Shown: positions 1 to 12,350, counted from the first letter of the stretch. The stretch is DNA of 64,000 bases from Vombatus ursinus (GCF_900497805.2 NW_020954611.1:3438409-3502408), one strand, 5' to 3'. Program-made: numbers and translations. Notes: a model not told the origin generated them from the sequence alone.

Positions 1-950
1 CGCTAACTTGGGTGTCCTCCAAGACTTGGTCATAGGCACTTTTCTCCCTCTGCACCGTTTTCCTTGGTGACCTCATCAGCTCCCATAGATTCAATCATCT
101 CTATGCAGATGATTCTTTTTTTTTTATTTATACAGTCTTAACTCCTCTCCTGACCTCTAGTCTTGCATCTCCTATTGCCTTTTAGACCTGTTGAACTGGA
201 TATCCTAGAGACATCTTGAACTCAATGGGTCAAAAACTGAACTCATGATCTTTCTCTCAAACCCCTTCGACTTCCTAACTTTGCTATTACTATCAAGGGC
301 AATAACCCCCTCCCACTCACCCAGGCTTGCTACCCAGATCATTCCTGATTTCTTACTCTCTCTCACCTCCCGTATACAAACTGTTGCTAAGTCCTGTTGA
401 TTCGACCTTTGCACCATTTTTGATAAATGGCCCTTTCTCTCCTCTGACACTACCACCACACTGCTGCAGGCTCTCATAACCTCATGCTGGACTACTGCAA
501 TAGCTGCTGGTTGATCTTCCTCTTTCCAGTCTCTGCCCACTTCAGTCCAATTCCCACTCAGTTACTTAAAGGGATCTTCCTAAAGCTCAGGTCTAACCAT
601 GTTACCTCTACCTTCCTTTCCCTGTCATGCAATAAATTCCAGTGGCTACCTATTACCTCCAGGAATAGATACAAAATCTACTATTCGACTTTTACAGTTG
701 TTTATAACATGTCCCCTTCCTGCTTTTCCAGTCTTATTACACGTTACTCCCTTCCACGTACTTGGCAACCCAGTGATACTGGCCTCCTTTCTTCTGGCAC
801 GAAACATTGCATTTTTCAACTCTACTCACACAGACTGACCCCCATGCCAGAAATTCTATCCTTCCTTCCCTTCACTTCCTGGCTTCCTTCAAGTATCACC
901 TAAAACCCCACCTTCTGCAACAAGCTTTTGCTGGTCCCCTATAACATGTC
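1..950 (+). mobile_element. L2 LINE, 3' part of ORF2 region
   Basis: The pyrimidine-rich sense strand carries the usual L2 landmarks in order: a 'ctctatgcagatgattc' segment near 105, 'cctgttgattcgacc' near 395, 'ctggactactgcaatagctg' near 487 and 'aataaattccagtggctacc' near 630. The reading frames here are broken. The copy is interrupted near 955 and resumes near 1505, where the L2 3' end follows. Confidence 0.8.
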
Positions 951-954
951 AATC

Positions 955-1515
955 CTGAAAACAAATGACCAGAGTCACAGAGGTTTTGCAGCTGTTTTTA
1001 ACTTTAAAAATACCAAAGAGCTCACATAGGTCATCACAATTATAGTTAACTCTGAAAAACAAAACAAAGAGATAATAGAGGGCATAAGTAAAAAGGTTTA
1101 TTTATTTCATTGGAGGAGTGAAATTAGATACATGTGCCTGGGTCCCCTGTAGTAGGAAATCCACTTTAGTGTGAGCAAATCTCAATACATGTACGAGTGG
1201 CTATGCAGGGAGCTGTAGACCTGATAATGGGAGGGGGGAGGGGCAACAGCAACGAGACAAGTTTGATTCGTAACAGGACTTCATGACCGGAGCATGGGTA
1301 CTGCAGGTCCTTGTCTGAGCTCAGGGACCATCTGGTGCTGGTATGAAACAATTCTAGGATTTTTTTTTGGTGGCTGAGGTCATCTAGCGGGTGAATGCAG
1401 AGGATTGTTGTTATGCCAAGCTCAGGGCACAGCTGGGCCTTAGCTCTGGAAAACAGGGTGTCTCCTAACGGGTAAAAAGAGAGGAGTACAAAGCACAATT
1501 GGGGATCCTGACAAA
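955..1515 (-). mobile_element. Insertion in L2, LTR-like (candidate solo LTR)
   Basis: About 560 bases without L2 similarity split the L2 copy. Read on the minus strand, the segment has a unique GC-mixed body followed by an AATAAATAAA signal near 1098 and a short AT-rich end, as in a retroviral LTR. No clear TG...CA ends or target duplication could be fixed, so it could be another kind of insertion. Single fossil, no internal genes. Confidence 0.35.
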
Positions 1516-1730
1516 CAGTAGTGTCTTCCCTTGGAGATTACTTCCAATTAATCTTCTGTGTATCTTGTTTCTTCATAGATGTTTTATGTCATCTCCTCAT
1601 TAGATTATAAGCTCCTTGAAGTCAAGTCCTTTTTTTTAAAACCTTTCTTTCTATCTCTAGAACTTAAAGCAGTGCTTAGCATGTAGTAGGTCCTTCATAA
1701 ATGCTTGTTGACTTGGCTTAACTTAGTAGG
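1505..1730 (+). mobile_element. L2 3' end
   Basis: Continues the L2 copy after the insertion. Landmarks are 'attagattataagctccttg' near 1600 and the terminal 'cataaatgcttgttgacttg' near 1697, the standard 3' end of L2-type elements. Confidence 0.8.
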
Positions 1731-1734
1731 GATT

Positions 1735-3126
1735 CTATACTATTCTCTTCTTCCCTCACTCCTACTGGAAGATATCTCCCCTAGTAGCTTCTGTACCTTG
1801 ACTTTATTATTCTTTAGAAGACCACAGCAGCTTCATCCTCAGGGAACCTAGTTCTCTACTCTTCAGGAAGAGTCTCATTTTTTTTTTCTTTTTAACTTCC
1901 AGTATTCAGTTGTTCTTTTTCTTCCTTTTGCATGTATGACCTTTCTCTATTCTCCACTGTCTTGACAAACTCAACTTTCTTCTTTATTTCTTCAGATCTC
2001 TTTTTCCTTCGTTGAAATGCATAGTTCATTTTTTTTCTCTTATTTGAGGAAAACTCCATTGTCCCTGTTCCACCTGGGTATGGAGATTTAGTCCTTGGAT
2101 TAATTCACCTCCTCTATTAGGAACAAGACTGCCTGACTTTTGGAAAAGAACTGGTAGTCACTTGTCTATGGAAGAAATACAGACAGAACACCCAGTGTAG
2201 ATCATTGCAAAAGCTACCCTGCTCTCCAAACAGATTGTGTTTTTCAGCTTTATTCTTTGACCTACTTGTGAGTGTTTACATCTTATGTCCTAAGCACCTC
2301 CTTCAGATCTTTACAATTTTTAGTACCTCTTAACAAAGACTTGTTTCTTTTTACAACTTTTCAGCCACACCCTACTTCCTTTTCCTTTTCTCACTAACCT
2401 CTTATTTGTGCCATCAATTTGTTTTATTTGCCAGTTTATTTTGCTTACCTTGCCATATCAACTCCTCTTTCCCTTTCCTTCTCCATGAATCCCTTTTTTA
2501 GGGATTTAATTTTCTTCCTTCAAATTAAGCCCTTACTCTCCTTTGGTTCTAGCTATTCTCCTTCAATTTATCCCCAAATTCTTTTACTCCAAATTCAATC
2601 TTTTGACAAATCCAACCCCTTAAAAACAACCTTCACAATTTGTCCTTATTCAGTTTAAATCCTTCTCTCACAGAAACTCAGAATAAAATATAGATCTTGA
2701 CATTATTCTCCCATGTCATTCCCCACCCGCCCAATTACATCTCTGTCCTTCAGAAATCCAAATCCTTCTGAATCAATCACCTTTACAATTTGTCTGCTTT
2801 TTATTCAACTCAAGTATTTTATTCAACTCTATTCTCTCCTTCTTCCACCACTTTCTCCTCTAGAATTTGGTAATAGAACAAGACTCATAGAATTTACTTA
2901 GAGAATAAAATGTATTTCTGCACCCAACTGTGGGTGTGTATTTTTCCTTCTTTCAACCAGTTCAGAAGAGAGTGAGGTTCAAGTATAAGCTACTATCTCT
3001 CCTCCTCCTTGTTTTCATAGATGTCTACACTCTGATTCTGTGAGATTATTTTCCCTAACCTTCCTCCTCTTCCAATATTTTCCTCTTCTCTTTTTTCTAT
3101 TCTTTTTTTAAAATCATCAAGACATA
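1735..3126 (-). mobile_element. Pyrimidine-rich stretch, probably L1 region between ORF1 and ORF2
   Basis: Long C/T-rich sequence on the + strand, purine-rich on the minus strand. It resembles the region downstream of ORF1 in marsupial L1s and lies beside a clearer antisense ORF1 piece. The first 500 bases are not recognisable, and the open frames are short and low in complexity. No gene is supported. Confidence 0.35.
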
Positions 3127-3271
3127 AGGAGCAGCTAGGTGGTGTAGTGGATAGAACACTGGCCCCAAAGTCAGGAGGACCTGAGTTCAAATCTGGCCTC
3201 AGACCAAACACTTGATACTTACTAGCTGTGAGACCCTGGATAAGTCACTTAACCCCAATTGCCTAAAAAAG
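3127..3271 (+). mobile_element. tRNA-derived marsupial SINE with A-tail
   Basis: Full-length copy: a head with Box A/B-like sequence ('gagttcaaatc'), MIR-like core ('aagtcacttaacc') and an ATTGCC plus A tail. Imperfect target duplication: 'tcatcaagacata' before it and 'tcatcaagccata' after it. It sits inside an antisense L1 piece, so it is younger than that L1. Confidence 0.9.
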
Positions 3272-4386
3272 ATTCATCAAGCCATAACAGAATCACTCCC
3301 AGGCCTTGTCTGATTGGACTCCCTTTATTATTTTTGATTATAGGATTGCAAGGGGACTTCTCCTCATATTTGAATAAGCACTTTACCCTTGTTTTGTCCT
3401 TTATCATTGTTCATTCATGTTTACCTTTTTATGTTTCTCTTCATTCTTACATGTACTTCGTGTTTCTTCATGTACTTCAAAGTTTCTATGTCTTTTCACC
3501 AAGAATGCTTGGAAATCTTCTATTTCATTAAAAACTTATCCCCCTTACTCCCATATCATTATACTCAGTTTTTCCTGGTAAGTTATTCTTGGTTATAAGC
3601 TCATATTCTTTGCCTTCTGGAATATTGTATTCCAAGCTCTTCACTCCTTTATGGTGATGGCTGCTAAATCATGTGTGTTCCTGACAGGTGACTTCTTGGT
3701 ACGTGAATTCTTTCTTTCTGGCTGTATGCAGCATTTTTTTCTTTGCCCCAGAAGCTCTAGAATTTGACTCCAGATGATTATGTTCCTGGGGATTTTCATT
3801 TTGAGGTTTTTTTTTCTTTTTGGAGGTGATCAGTAGAAACTTCCTAATTTCTCTTTCCTTCCTGTCTTTATCCTCTCAATTTTAAGCATTATGGGCAGTT
3901 TTCTTTGAAGAATTTCTTAAAATATCATGTGAATGCTTTTTTAAAATTTTGGTCATGGCATACAGATAGTCCAATGCTAGTTAAATATTTTCTCCTCAAT
4001 CTGTTTTTCAGCTCAGTTGTCTCTGCTATGAGATTAAATTTTCTTATATTTTTCAGCTTTTTGAATTTGTTTTAATATTTCTTGTTGCCTTGTGGAGTTA
4101 CTGGCTTTTATTTCATCCATTCTATTTTCAGGGAGATTGTTGCTTAAGTAAAATTTTGTATGTCTTGTGCCAAGCTGTTAATTCCCTTTCCAAATCTTTC
4201 TTCCATAGCTCTAATTTCAGAATAGAGTATTGTTTCTTTAAATATTTGATAAAATGAATTTATTAATCCTTCTGTCCAGGATTTTAAAAATTTTTCTTTG
4301 GGATTTCATTTGGGACTTGCTAAATTTCTCTTCCTGAGATTGGATTGTTAAGATTCTCCAAATGCCTTTTAAAACTTGTTCAAAGA
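3272..4386 (-). mobile_element. L1 LINE, ORF1 C-terminal region, antisense
   Basis: Read on the minus strand this matches the C-terminal RNA-binding part of marsupial L1 ORF1: basic, lysine-rich reading with a decayed stretch equivalent to 'ITYPAKLS...SFNEIEDFQAFL'. The frame is heavily broken. The sense L1 at 4397 inserted at its edge. Confidence 0.65.
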
Positions 4387-4396
4387 ATAAGAGTAA

Positions 4397-6452
4397 CTTT
4401 GCAGATGATATGATGGTATACTTAGAGAATCCTGTAAAATCAACTAAAAACTACTTGAAATAATTAACAATTTTAGCAAAGTTGCAGGATATAAAACAAA
4501 TCCACATAAACCATCAGCATTTCCATATATTACTAACAAAGCCCAGCAGCAAGAGATAGAGAAATTTCATTTAAAGTAACTGTGATGACAATATGAAATA
4601 TTTAGGAGTCTACCTGCCAAGACAAACCCAGGATCTATATGAACACAATCATAAAATGCTTTTCACACAAATAAAGTCAGATTTAAATGATTGGAAAAAT
4701 ATCAGTTGCTCATGGGTAGCTCAAGCTGATATAATTAAAATGACAATTATACTTAAACAAATGTACTTATTCAAAGTCATACCAGTCAAACTACCAAAAA
4801 TTATTTTATGAAACTAGAAAAAATAATAAAAAAATTAATCTGGAAGAACAAAAGGTCCAGAATATCAAGGGAATTAATGAAAAGAAATGCAAGGGAAGAC
4901 CATCTAGCTCTACCAGATCTCAAATTGTATTATAAAGCAACAATTACCAAAACTACTTGGTATTGGCTAAGAAATAGAGTGGTGGATCAGCGGAATAGGT
5001 TAGGTACACAAGACACAATAGTCAATGACTATAGTAATCTACTGTTCTGTAAATCCAAAGACTCCAGATTCTGGGATAAGAATTCTCTGTTTGACAAAAA
5101 CTACTGGGAAAACTGGAAAACAGTATGGCAGAAATTAGGCATAGGCCCATATCTTACACTGTATACCAAGATAAGGTCAAAATGAATACATGATTTAGAC
5201 ATAAAAGTTGATACTGTAAGCAAATTAGGAGAGCAAGGAATAGTTAACTTGTCAGATCTATAGAGAATGGAAGAATTTATGACACAACAAGAGATAGAGA
5301 ACATTATGAAATGCAAAATGGATAATTTTGATTACATTAAATTAAAAAGGTTTTGCACAAACAGAGCCAATGCAACTAAGATTAGAAGGGAAGCAGAAAG
5401 CTGGAAGCAATTTTTACAGCCAGTGTTTCTGATAAAGGCCTCATTTCTCAAATATATAGAGAACTGAGTCAAATTTATAAGAATACAAGTCATTCTCAAT
5501 TTACAAATAGTCAAAGGATATGAACAGGTAGTTTTCAGATGAAGAAATTAAAGCTATCTGTAGTCATATAAAAATGCTCTAAATCACTGTTGATTAGAGA
5601 AATACAAATTAAAACAACTCTGACACACCCATCAGATTGGCTAACATGACAAAACAGGAAAATGATAAATGTTGGAGAAGATGTGGGAAAATAGGAACGT
5701 TCATGCATTTTTGGTAGAGTTGTGAACTGATCCAACCATTCTGGAGAGCAATTTGGAACAGGCCCAAAGGGCTATAAAACTGTGCATACCCTTTGATCCA
5801 ATAATACCACTGCTAGGTCTGTATGCCAAAGAGATCACAAAAAAGGGAAAAGGATATGTACAGAAATATTTATAGCAGCTCTTTTTGTGGTGGCCAAGAA
5901 TTGGAAATTGAAGGGATGCCCATCAATTGGGGAATGGCTGAACAAGTGGTGGTATATGAATGTAATGGAATACTATTGTTCCATAAGGAACGATGAGCAG
6001 ACGAACTTTAGAAAAACCTGGAAAGACTTACATGAACTGATACTGAGTGAAGTGAGCAGAACCAGGGGAACATTGTACACAGTAACAGCAACATTGTATG
6101 ATATTCAACTATGATAGATTTAGCATTTCTCAGCAATACAATAATCTAAGATAATTCCAAGACTCATAATGAAAAATGCTATCCACATCCGGAGAAAGAA
6201 CTATGGAGTCCAAATGCGGATCAAAGTATACTATTTTCTATCTCTCTTTTTGTATTCCTCATGGTTTTTCTCTTTTGTTCTGATTCTTCTTTCACAACAT
6301 GACTAAGGTAGAAATACATTTAATATGATTGTACATGTATAGCCTATATCAGATTGTGTGCTGTCTTGAGGAGGGAGGAGTAGAGGGAGGAGGAAAAATT
6401 TTAGAACTCAAAATCCTATAAAAGTGAATGTTGAAAACTAAAAAAAAAAAAG
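4397..6452 (+). mobile_element. L1 LINE, 5'-truncated, ORF2 C-terminal part plus 3' UTR
   Basis: The copy begins in the reverse-transcriptase active site (FADDMMVYLENP, from about 4398). It continues through the ORF2 thumb and C-terminal region: 'KYLGVYLPRQTQDLYEHN' at 4596, then a frame change at 4808 leading to 'LIWKNKRSRISRELM' and 'LALPDLKLYYKATI', and a third frame near 5267. A 3' UTR with the usual marsupial L1 landmarks follows, and an 11-base poly(A) ends the copy near 6451. Flanks share the 10-bp duplication 'ataagagtaa' (4387-4396 and 6453-6462). About 2.05 kb of an element that is normally over 6 kb, and not functional. Confidence 0.92.
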
Positions 6453-6589
6453 ATAAGAGTAAGCTGTGCATCAAACACAACTACTATTCTGCTCCTTTTA
6501 TAACCATTGTACTTCTTTCTTCTGCCTGTGGGTATGTGTGTTTTTAATGTATTTTTGGTTTCAAATATTTCATTGGTTTATATCAGAAG

Positions 6590-6775
6590 TAAAAGGTGTA
6601 GTGGAAAGATTGTTGATCATAAGAACTGGGATGGAGTCTTGACTCTATCAGGGGTTGTATGATCTTAGGCATGTCATGCCTCCCTTTCTGAGTATCACTT
6701 TCTACCTTTATAAAATAAAGGTCTTGTATTTGATAACCTCCAAGACACTTTCCATCTTTAACATTAAAGAGTAGT
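6590..6775 (+). mobile_element. MIR-type SINE
   Basis: Diverged MIR core: 'gttgtatgatcttaggca' followed by 'ctacctttataaaataaagg', the usual 'cttagtttcctcatctgtaaaatg' region, and a 'tgatacctccaag'-like 3' part. Confidence 0.65.
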
Positions 6776-6779
6776 AGCA

Positions 6780-7325
6780 TATTTTACACATACACAAGCG
6801 TATATTTATTTTATTGTTCTTTATCTGTTGAATTGACATAATAAATGTCAGGAAAGAGTCTTTTATAGTCATTTTTCCTGTTACTACTGCTGCTGGGTAG
6901 TTGGCAGTAACTGGCCAGATTAAGAAAGTATCAAATCTTTATTGGGCACTGAGTCCTAATGTAGAACAGGAGACTGTTAAGACTATGAGGAGGTCAAGTT
7001 AACCAAAGGTTCCCTCTGCTTACATAGTATAGTGTGCCACTGTTTAAAGTTTGATTGTTTGCTATGGCTAAAGATCCAGGTCAAGGACACTCAGGCTTAA
7101 CATACACCTGTTAATCCAGTTAATGGAGGACCTAAAGACAATATTGGTCTTACTCTTTCATTTCTGTGTTCTCAAGTGTGGTCCTGTGCCACCGATGGGC
7201 ATCTTTGGCTCAGGCTCTTGCTGGTGGACTTTCACCCCTCAATTTATCTTATATTTCAAGGGTAGTGAATATTTTTCCTTTTTGTCTCTGTATCTCTAGT
7301 GTTTTGTACCACACAGTATCATAGA
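6780..7325. other. No gene or clear repeat seen
   Basis: Unique-looking AT-rich DNA. No open frame with recognisable protein features and no clear repeat consensus. Confidence 0.5.
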
Positions 7326-7329
7326 ATAG

Positions 7330-7515
7330 TAGATTTGTAGCTGGTAGGAGCCTTTTGAGGTCATCTGATCCAACCCTCTCATGTCACAGGTGAGAAAACT
7401 TAGGTCCAAAGAGCTGAAGTGAATTTCCCAAAGACATATTAGCTCTGCAAATAGCAGAGCTAAGGTTTTAACCCAGCTTCTTTGACTCCAGAACTTAATA
7501 AATGTTTGTTGAATT
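7330..7515 (-). mobile_element. MIR3-like SINE plus L2 end fragment
   Basis: 'gaggtcatctgatccaaccc' and 'aggtgagaaaacttaggtcc' are the antisense landmarks of MIR3-type copies. The end at 7495-7515 ('taataaatgtttgttgaatt') resembles an L2/MIR 3' terminus. Confidence 0.65.
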
Positions 7516-7540
7516 GAATTTGAGAAGGTACAGTGGAAAG

Positions 7541-7593
7541 TATGTGTGTGCATGTGTGTGTGTGTGTATGTGTATGTGTGTGTGTGTGTGTGT
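7541..7593. repeat. (TG)n microsatellite
   Basis: Interrupted TG/TATG dinucleotide tract inside a diverged MIR copy (about 7525-7690; its 'attatctgtaaaatgatggg' core lies near 7660). Confidence 0.95.
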
Positions 7594-7699
7594 TAGTGAA
7601 AAGCACATAGCTACACTAAGTTTTGTATCCTTGGACAAATCATTTGGACCTCATATTCATTATCTGTAAAATGATGGGGTTAATGGTCCCTTCTAATTG

Positions 7700-8585
7700 A
7701 TTGATCCAATCAATAAACATTTATTGAGCACCTATTATGTACTAGGCACTGTGTTAAGTGTTGGAGATACAAAAAGAGGTAAAGTAGAGTCTCTGCCTTT
7801 AAAGAGCTTACAATGCAATGGGGAAGACAACATGCAAACAGATACGTACAAAGCAAGCTATAGACAGGATAAATAGGAAATAATTAAAAGAAGACAGGCA
7901 CTGGAATTAAGAGGAGTTGGGGAAGGTAGGACTTGAGTTAGAACTGAAAAGAAGTCATGAAGGTCAGTAGTTGGAGTTGAAAAGGGAGAAGATTTCAGGC
8001 ATGGGGGACAGCCAGAGAAAATGCCCGAAGCCAAGAGATGGAGTGTCAAACTAGCCAGGAGACCAGCATACATGATGGGGAATAAGGTGTAAGAAGACTG
8101 GAATGGTATGAAGGGGATGGGTTATGAAGGGCTTTGAATGCCAAACAGAACATTCTGTATTTGCTTCTGGAGGCTATAGGAAACCACTGAAATTTATTGA
8201 GTGGGGAGCGACACATGATCAGACCTGTGCTTTTCACTTTAGTGGCAGAATGGAAAATGGATTGTAGTGAGGAGAGGTGAGACAAGCACACTCACTAGAA
8301 TAGAAGGCTATTGCAATTACATAGGAGGGAGGAGATGTTGGCTTGGACTAAAATGGTAGCAGCGTCACAGGAGAGAAGGGAGCACAATGAGAGATGTTGC
8401 AAAAATGAAATCTGCAGGTCCTGGCAATTGTTTGGATATGGGGGGTGAGAGATGGTGAACAATACAGGATGACTTACTCCTAGGTTGTGAGACTGAAGGA
8501 CTGGGAGGATAGTGTTGCTGTTTATAATAATAGAGAAGATGGAGGGGTGGAGTATGGGGTTTAGGGGGAAACATTTTCTGATTTT
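7700..8585 (-). mobile_element. L2 LINE 3' region, antisense
   Basis: Begins with the reverse complement of the L2 terminus ('tcaataaacatttattgagc') and runs into ORF2 C-terminal sequence with 'gggggacagccagagaaaat', 'ggtgtaagaagactggaatg' and 'gaagggctttgaatgcc'. Open frames here are broken L2 coding sequence. Confidence 0.88.
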
Positions 8586-8599
8586 ATTTTCTGCTGCCA

Positions 8600-9235
8600 T
8601 GGATTAGGCTTTCATTTTCAAAAAGAGCATAATCTTACCAAGAATCCATAGAATTATATATCTACTCTAAGGGTAGCCTTTGGCAAAATCATGTATTCCA
8701 CAAAGCTTGTCTTCAATCCTTCATATTCCCTTTTTGTAGCCGGGTTCCTCTTCTGTGATATTACATTCTGTTCCTATTTACTATACCCAATAACTTTACC
8801 CCTTCATTAAAACCTGTTCGCCCCCAAATCTCTGACAGTCATCAATACTTTAGTATGAAAGTAAATCCCTGTGTCACCTCTTCAAGTAGTATTTGTCTTG
8901 TAAGCCCTATAGGTAATTGGGGCAATGAAAAGCTTTATAGGCACCATGGGAAGAGGAGCACTGTTTGGGAGGCAGAAGCTTTGTGGGTGATCATTTTTAC
9001 TGTAGCTAATAGAGTCAATGCCAGAGTATAGGAGGCCTGCAAATTAGGTGAAAAATTTTTGCTTCAGTTTAGTCCCAGGGAGAAGCTTAGCTCTAGTGGT
9101 GAAACGGTTTTCTTTTTCTTATCTGAAAACTAAACTATGTAACCCAAGTGTTTTTCTTTTGGCCTTAGATGCCAGAAAGATTATAGTTGAATTCATTGCC
9201 CAAATGTGGTAATCCCCTTAAGTCGGAAGACTGAA
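8600..9235. other. No gene seen
   Basis: Unique-looking sequence. No convincing coding region or repeat recognised. Confidence 0.5.
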
Positions 9236-9239
9236 AACA

Positions 9240-9420
9240 TCTCCTCCTTCATCTGAAGCCACATCCTGCCTCTTTTTATTGAATGACCTTTGGAAAGTCC
9301 TCTGAACCCCAGCTTCTACCTCTGTAAAAATGAAGATAGTATCTGCCTTATCTATTTCACAAGGTGGTTGGGAAGATGAAATAAGATAAAGCATCCAAAA
9401 GTACTTTGTCCACAGATGAC
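9240..9420 (+). mobile_element. MIR-type SINE
   Basis: 'ctacctctgtaaaaatgaag', 'tatctgccttatctatttca' and a 'aagataaagcatccaaaagt' end follow the order of the MIR 3' half. Confidence 0.65.
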
Positions 9421-9424
9421 TTGT

Positions 9425-10085
9425 AACCTCTTCACTGGCTCATAGGGTGAGGAGGAGGGATAGACATTCTCTTGGCTCTCTACTGATAATTTCAGGTGAC
9501 TCGTCTGCTACGTTCCCTCAGTCACATTTTGTGGCTGAGTCTCTTGCCATGTAACTTAATCTGGTCCTTCCCCTAAAAGATAAGGAAACTGTCCTCAACA
9601 CTAGGTTGGTCAAGGGGGCTAATGCTTAAATTATGTAACCATTGATGGGACTTCTTGGCCACCTAATGACATGAAAGAGGCCATCTCACATGGAGTCAGT
9701 GCCTTTCAGATGTGGTAGATGTCCCATGCTTCAGTCAACATGTCCTCCCCTGCTCAACAAGTTCATTTCTTTGAGGCGGGGGAAGCACATTTACCTGAAC
9801 CAATGCTCTACCCTTAGTGAGTATCTTTTCCACGCAATGGTTAAGTAAACTTCCTTTTGTTAACTACTGAATTATCTGCAACAGTGTTTCCTTTCATTCC
9901 AGTCTTGAACTTGAGTTACTAACCCAGCCCGAGGTAAGCTCAGCTTCTTGCCTTTCCTCTTTTGATAGCCATACATTGCCTTCTCAAAACCCTCTCTCCA
10001 TCCTGATTACTCTCATGTACTGACTTCCAGGTCATTTCCTTAACTTTCTCAGTGATTTCAGTACTTGGTTCATAGCCTTCTTCTC
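9425..10085. other. No gene seen
   Basis: No coding signal or identifiable repeat. Some short C/T-rich patches only. Confidence 0.5.
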
Positions 10086-10091
10086 TGCCAT

Positions 10092-10168
10092 AATTATCAT
10101 TATCATAATTACCATTATCATTATGTGCCATAATTACCATTATCATTATCATCTGCCATCATTATCCT
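10092..10168. repeat. ATTATC/ATTACC simple repeat
   Basis: Imperfect tandem array of 'attatcattatcat'-like units with 'ccataattacc' variants. The open frames over it are translations of the repeat. Confidence 0.9.
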
Positions 10169-10169
10169 T

Positions 10170-10945
10170 GGAAGCTTCAATATTCATATTGATAACCTTA
10201 TCACAAAATTCCTTAAGCTACTCAACTCCATTGACTTGCTTCAACCACATCCTTATCTCATATCCCACCATCTCTCAGAATTATACTTTAATCTTCAGCT
10301 ACTATTTCCTTTCCTACCTTATATTTCATATCCAATCAGTTACTAGGTGCTATTGATTCCATTAGTGCTACATCTCTCCAATTCGCCCTCTCCAGTCTAC
10401 TTCCATGGCTAACATAGTACCAGGCAAGTGTTATCACTCACCTGGACTATTGCAAGAACCTCATTTTCTCCTTTCTTCACCTCTCCAATCCATCCTTTAT
10501 AATCCCAGAATATCATATTATCCCAGAATAATCTTTTGTGTATTAAGATCTAGTCATATCACTCCTTTCCTCAAAAATCTTTCGTAGCTGCCTATTGAAT
10601 TCTAAGTGAAGTTCAAATTATTCAACTTGACTTCCAAGTCCTTTCCTTACCTACCATGGACTTTTTCAGCCTGCTCTCATCATCTCCCTTTGAGCTGGTC
10701 TGTGCTCCAGTCAAACTAGGCAACCCTCTGTCTCATCTTTGTTACCCTCCACACTGTGGGCTCTCAAGGTTCTCTGATATTGTGCAGATGGTTCCCTATG
10801 CTTGACGTGCGCACCCTCCCTCTCCCTGTTTGTTTAATGTCTACTCATCCTTTAAAACCCAACACAAATGCCACCTCCTCAGTGTAACCTTTCCTGATTT
10901 TCCCTCAATGACCTTTGCTCTCACATTGCACTTTGTTCTCATTAA
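10170..10945 (+). mobile_element. L2/L3-type LINE 3' region
   Basis: Old copy with L2 landmarks in order: 'tatccaatcagttactaggt', 'cacctggactattgcaagaa', 'ctccaatccatcctttataa', 'tcatatcactcctttcctca' and 'aatgccacctcctcagtgta'. The 3' terminus is missing, replaced by MIR and SINE sequence. Confidence 0.75.
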
Positions 10946-10964
10946 AGCACAAATACAGAGCTAG

Positions 10965-11066
10965 GCCATATAGCTCAATCTTTTGTTTTTGAGAAAACAG
11001 TAAAACCACGAGAGGTTAGGGAATTAGCCCAAAGTCACACAATCGTCAGAGATGGGATATAAACTA
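10965..11066 (-). mobile_element. MIR fragment
   Basis: 'gaggttagggaattagccca' and 'aagtcacacaatcgtcagag' are the antisense MIR core. Confidence 0.65.
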
Positions 11067-11270
11067 GGCCTGGAGTATGGAAGATGAATCTTCCTGAGTT
11101 TAACTATGGCCTCAGACACTTACTAGTTGTATGACCCTTAACTCTGTTTGCCTCAGTTTCCTCTTCTGTAAAATAAGCTGGAGAAGGAAATGGCAAACCA
11201 CTCCAAGAAAACCCCAAATGGGGTCACAAAGAGTTGGACACAGCTGAAAATGACTAAACAACAACAACTC
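11067..11270 (+). mobile_element. tRNA-headed SINE with RTE-type tail
   Basis: 5'-truncated copy. It reads through the MIR-like core into 'gagaaggaaatggcaaacca', 'ccaagaaaaccccaaatggg' and 'gagttggacacagctg', ending in an AAC-rich tail. The tail matches the 3' end of RTE/BovB-class LINEs, which presumably mobilised it. Confidence 0.85.
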
Positions 11271-11298
11271 CTATTCAAGTACCAGATCTCTTTTTATT

Positions 11299-11460
11299 TT
11301 TTATTTGTTTATTTATTTTTTTTTGGGTGAGGCAATTGGGGTTAAGTGACTTGCCCAGAGTCACACAGCTAGTGAGTGTTATGTGTATTGTCCACATTTG
11401 AACTCAGGTCCTCCTGACTCCAGGGCTGGTGCTCTATCCATTGCACCACCTAGCTGACCC
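11299..11460 (-). mobile_element. tRNA-derived marsupial SINE with A-tail
   Basis: Antisense copy: T-rich tail at the left, then 'ggcaattggggttaagtgac', and the head at the right. Flanked by an 18-bp duplication with one mismatch: 'accagatctctttttatt' (11281-11298) and 'accagagctctttttatt' (11461-11478). Confidence 0.93.
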
Positions 11461-11479
11461 ACCAGAGCTCTTTTTATTG

Positions 11480-12350
11480 TACTATGCATACTTTTTGTAC
11501 AATATTGCATGTTACACTTATGGATTTCTGTCTTATGTAAATTGTCTGTCTCTCTGTGGTCTACCCTAGGGATCTGACATTTCATAAATGTTTGAGGTGC
11601 TCCATTATGAATTGTAGATACAATGTGAGAGTGTGAGCTATTGTGGTCATTACTCTGTGTGTGTACTTTGCAAAGGGCACTGGTTATACAAATGTAAAGG
11701 TGTATTATTTTAGCTCTGTTCCCTCTTTAAAGTTGGCAGCCGTGACCTCAATAAAATGTTCCCTTTGTCCCATTTTTATTAGTCACTTTCAGTTACTTCC
11801 TTAGGAATGTTGACACCCATTTGGGATTTACGAATTCCCTTAGTTTTATTATGGCTCCAAGGGGAGGGGTTGCCACTCATAGCTGGCCTCTACAGGCTAC
11901 AAGAATGTTTCCTGGTGAGGCGAGGACAGCACCAAATTGATACTCACTGGTATTTAGGCACCACTTTTCCAAATCACAATTAGTGAAGCATAGCAGAGAA
12001 TTGTCATTACCCAGGACCAGCATTAATGATCATCTGCATAAATGTTTCAGTAATCAAGTATTTAAAAGGGAAAACTTGGTGAAAGAATCTTGTAAAAGGA
12101 GCTTTTCCCCAACTCTGTTGAGAACAGAAACTGTTCAGAGTGGGTCTAAGGTGGCAGCTGCCCAGCAGTGGAATGGTACAGCGTTACTATGGAAATGCTT
12201 TCCTGATTTGGATACAGGGCATTTCCTCTGGCTTGGTCACAATCCCAATTTTAGTTTATTGTGGTGGAAAGTAACAACCAAATAATTTGGCAATGATCCT
12301 GGCCGAGTAGAAGTGTCAGAGATGACTTCTCTTGGGATGGGGAGCTATGC
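11480..12350. other. No gene recognised
   Basis: A 100-codon open frame at 11983-12285 (+) has no feature I recognise and no splice or promoter context that supports it. The rest is unique-looking DNA. Confidence 0.45.

Noticed and set aside
4593-5185. Two adjacent long frames taken as genes
   Set aside because: They are consecutive broken pieces of L1 ORF2 in different frames.
11983-12285. 100-codon open frame on the + strand
   Set aside because: No recognisable domain, signal peptide, splice context or promoter; its length is within chance.
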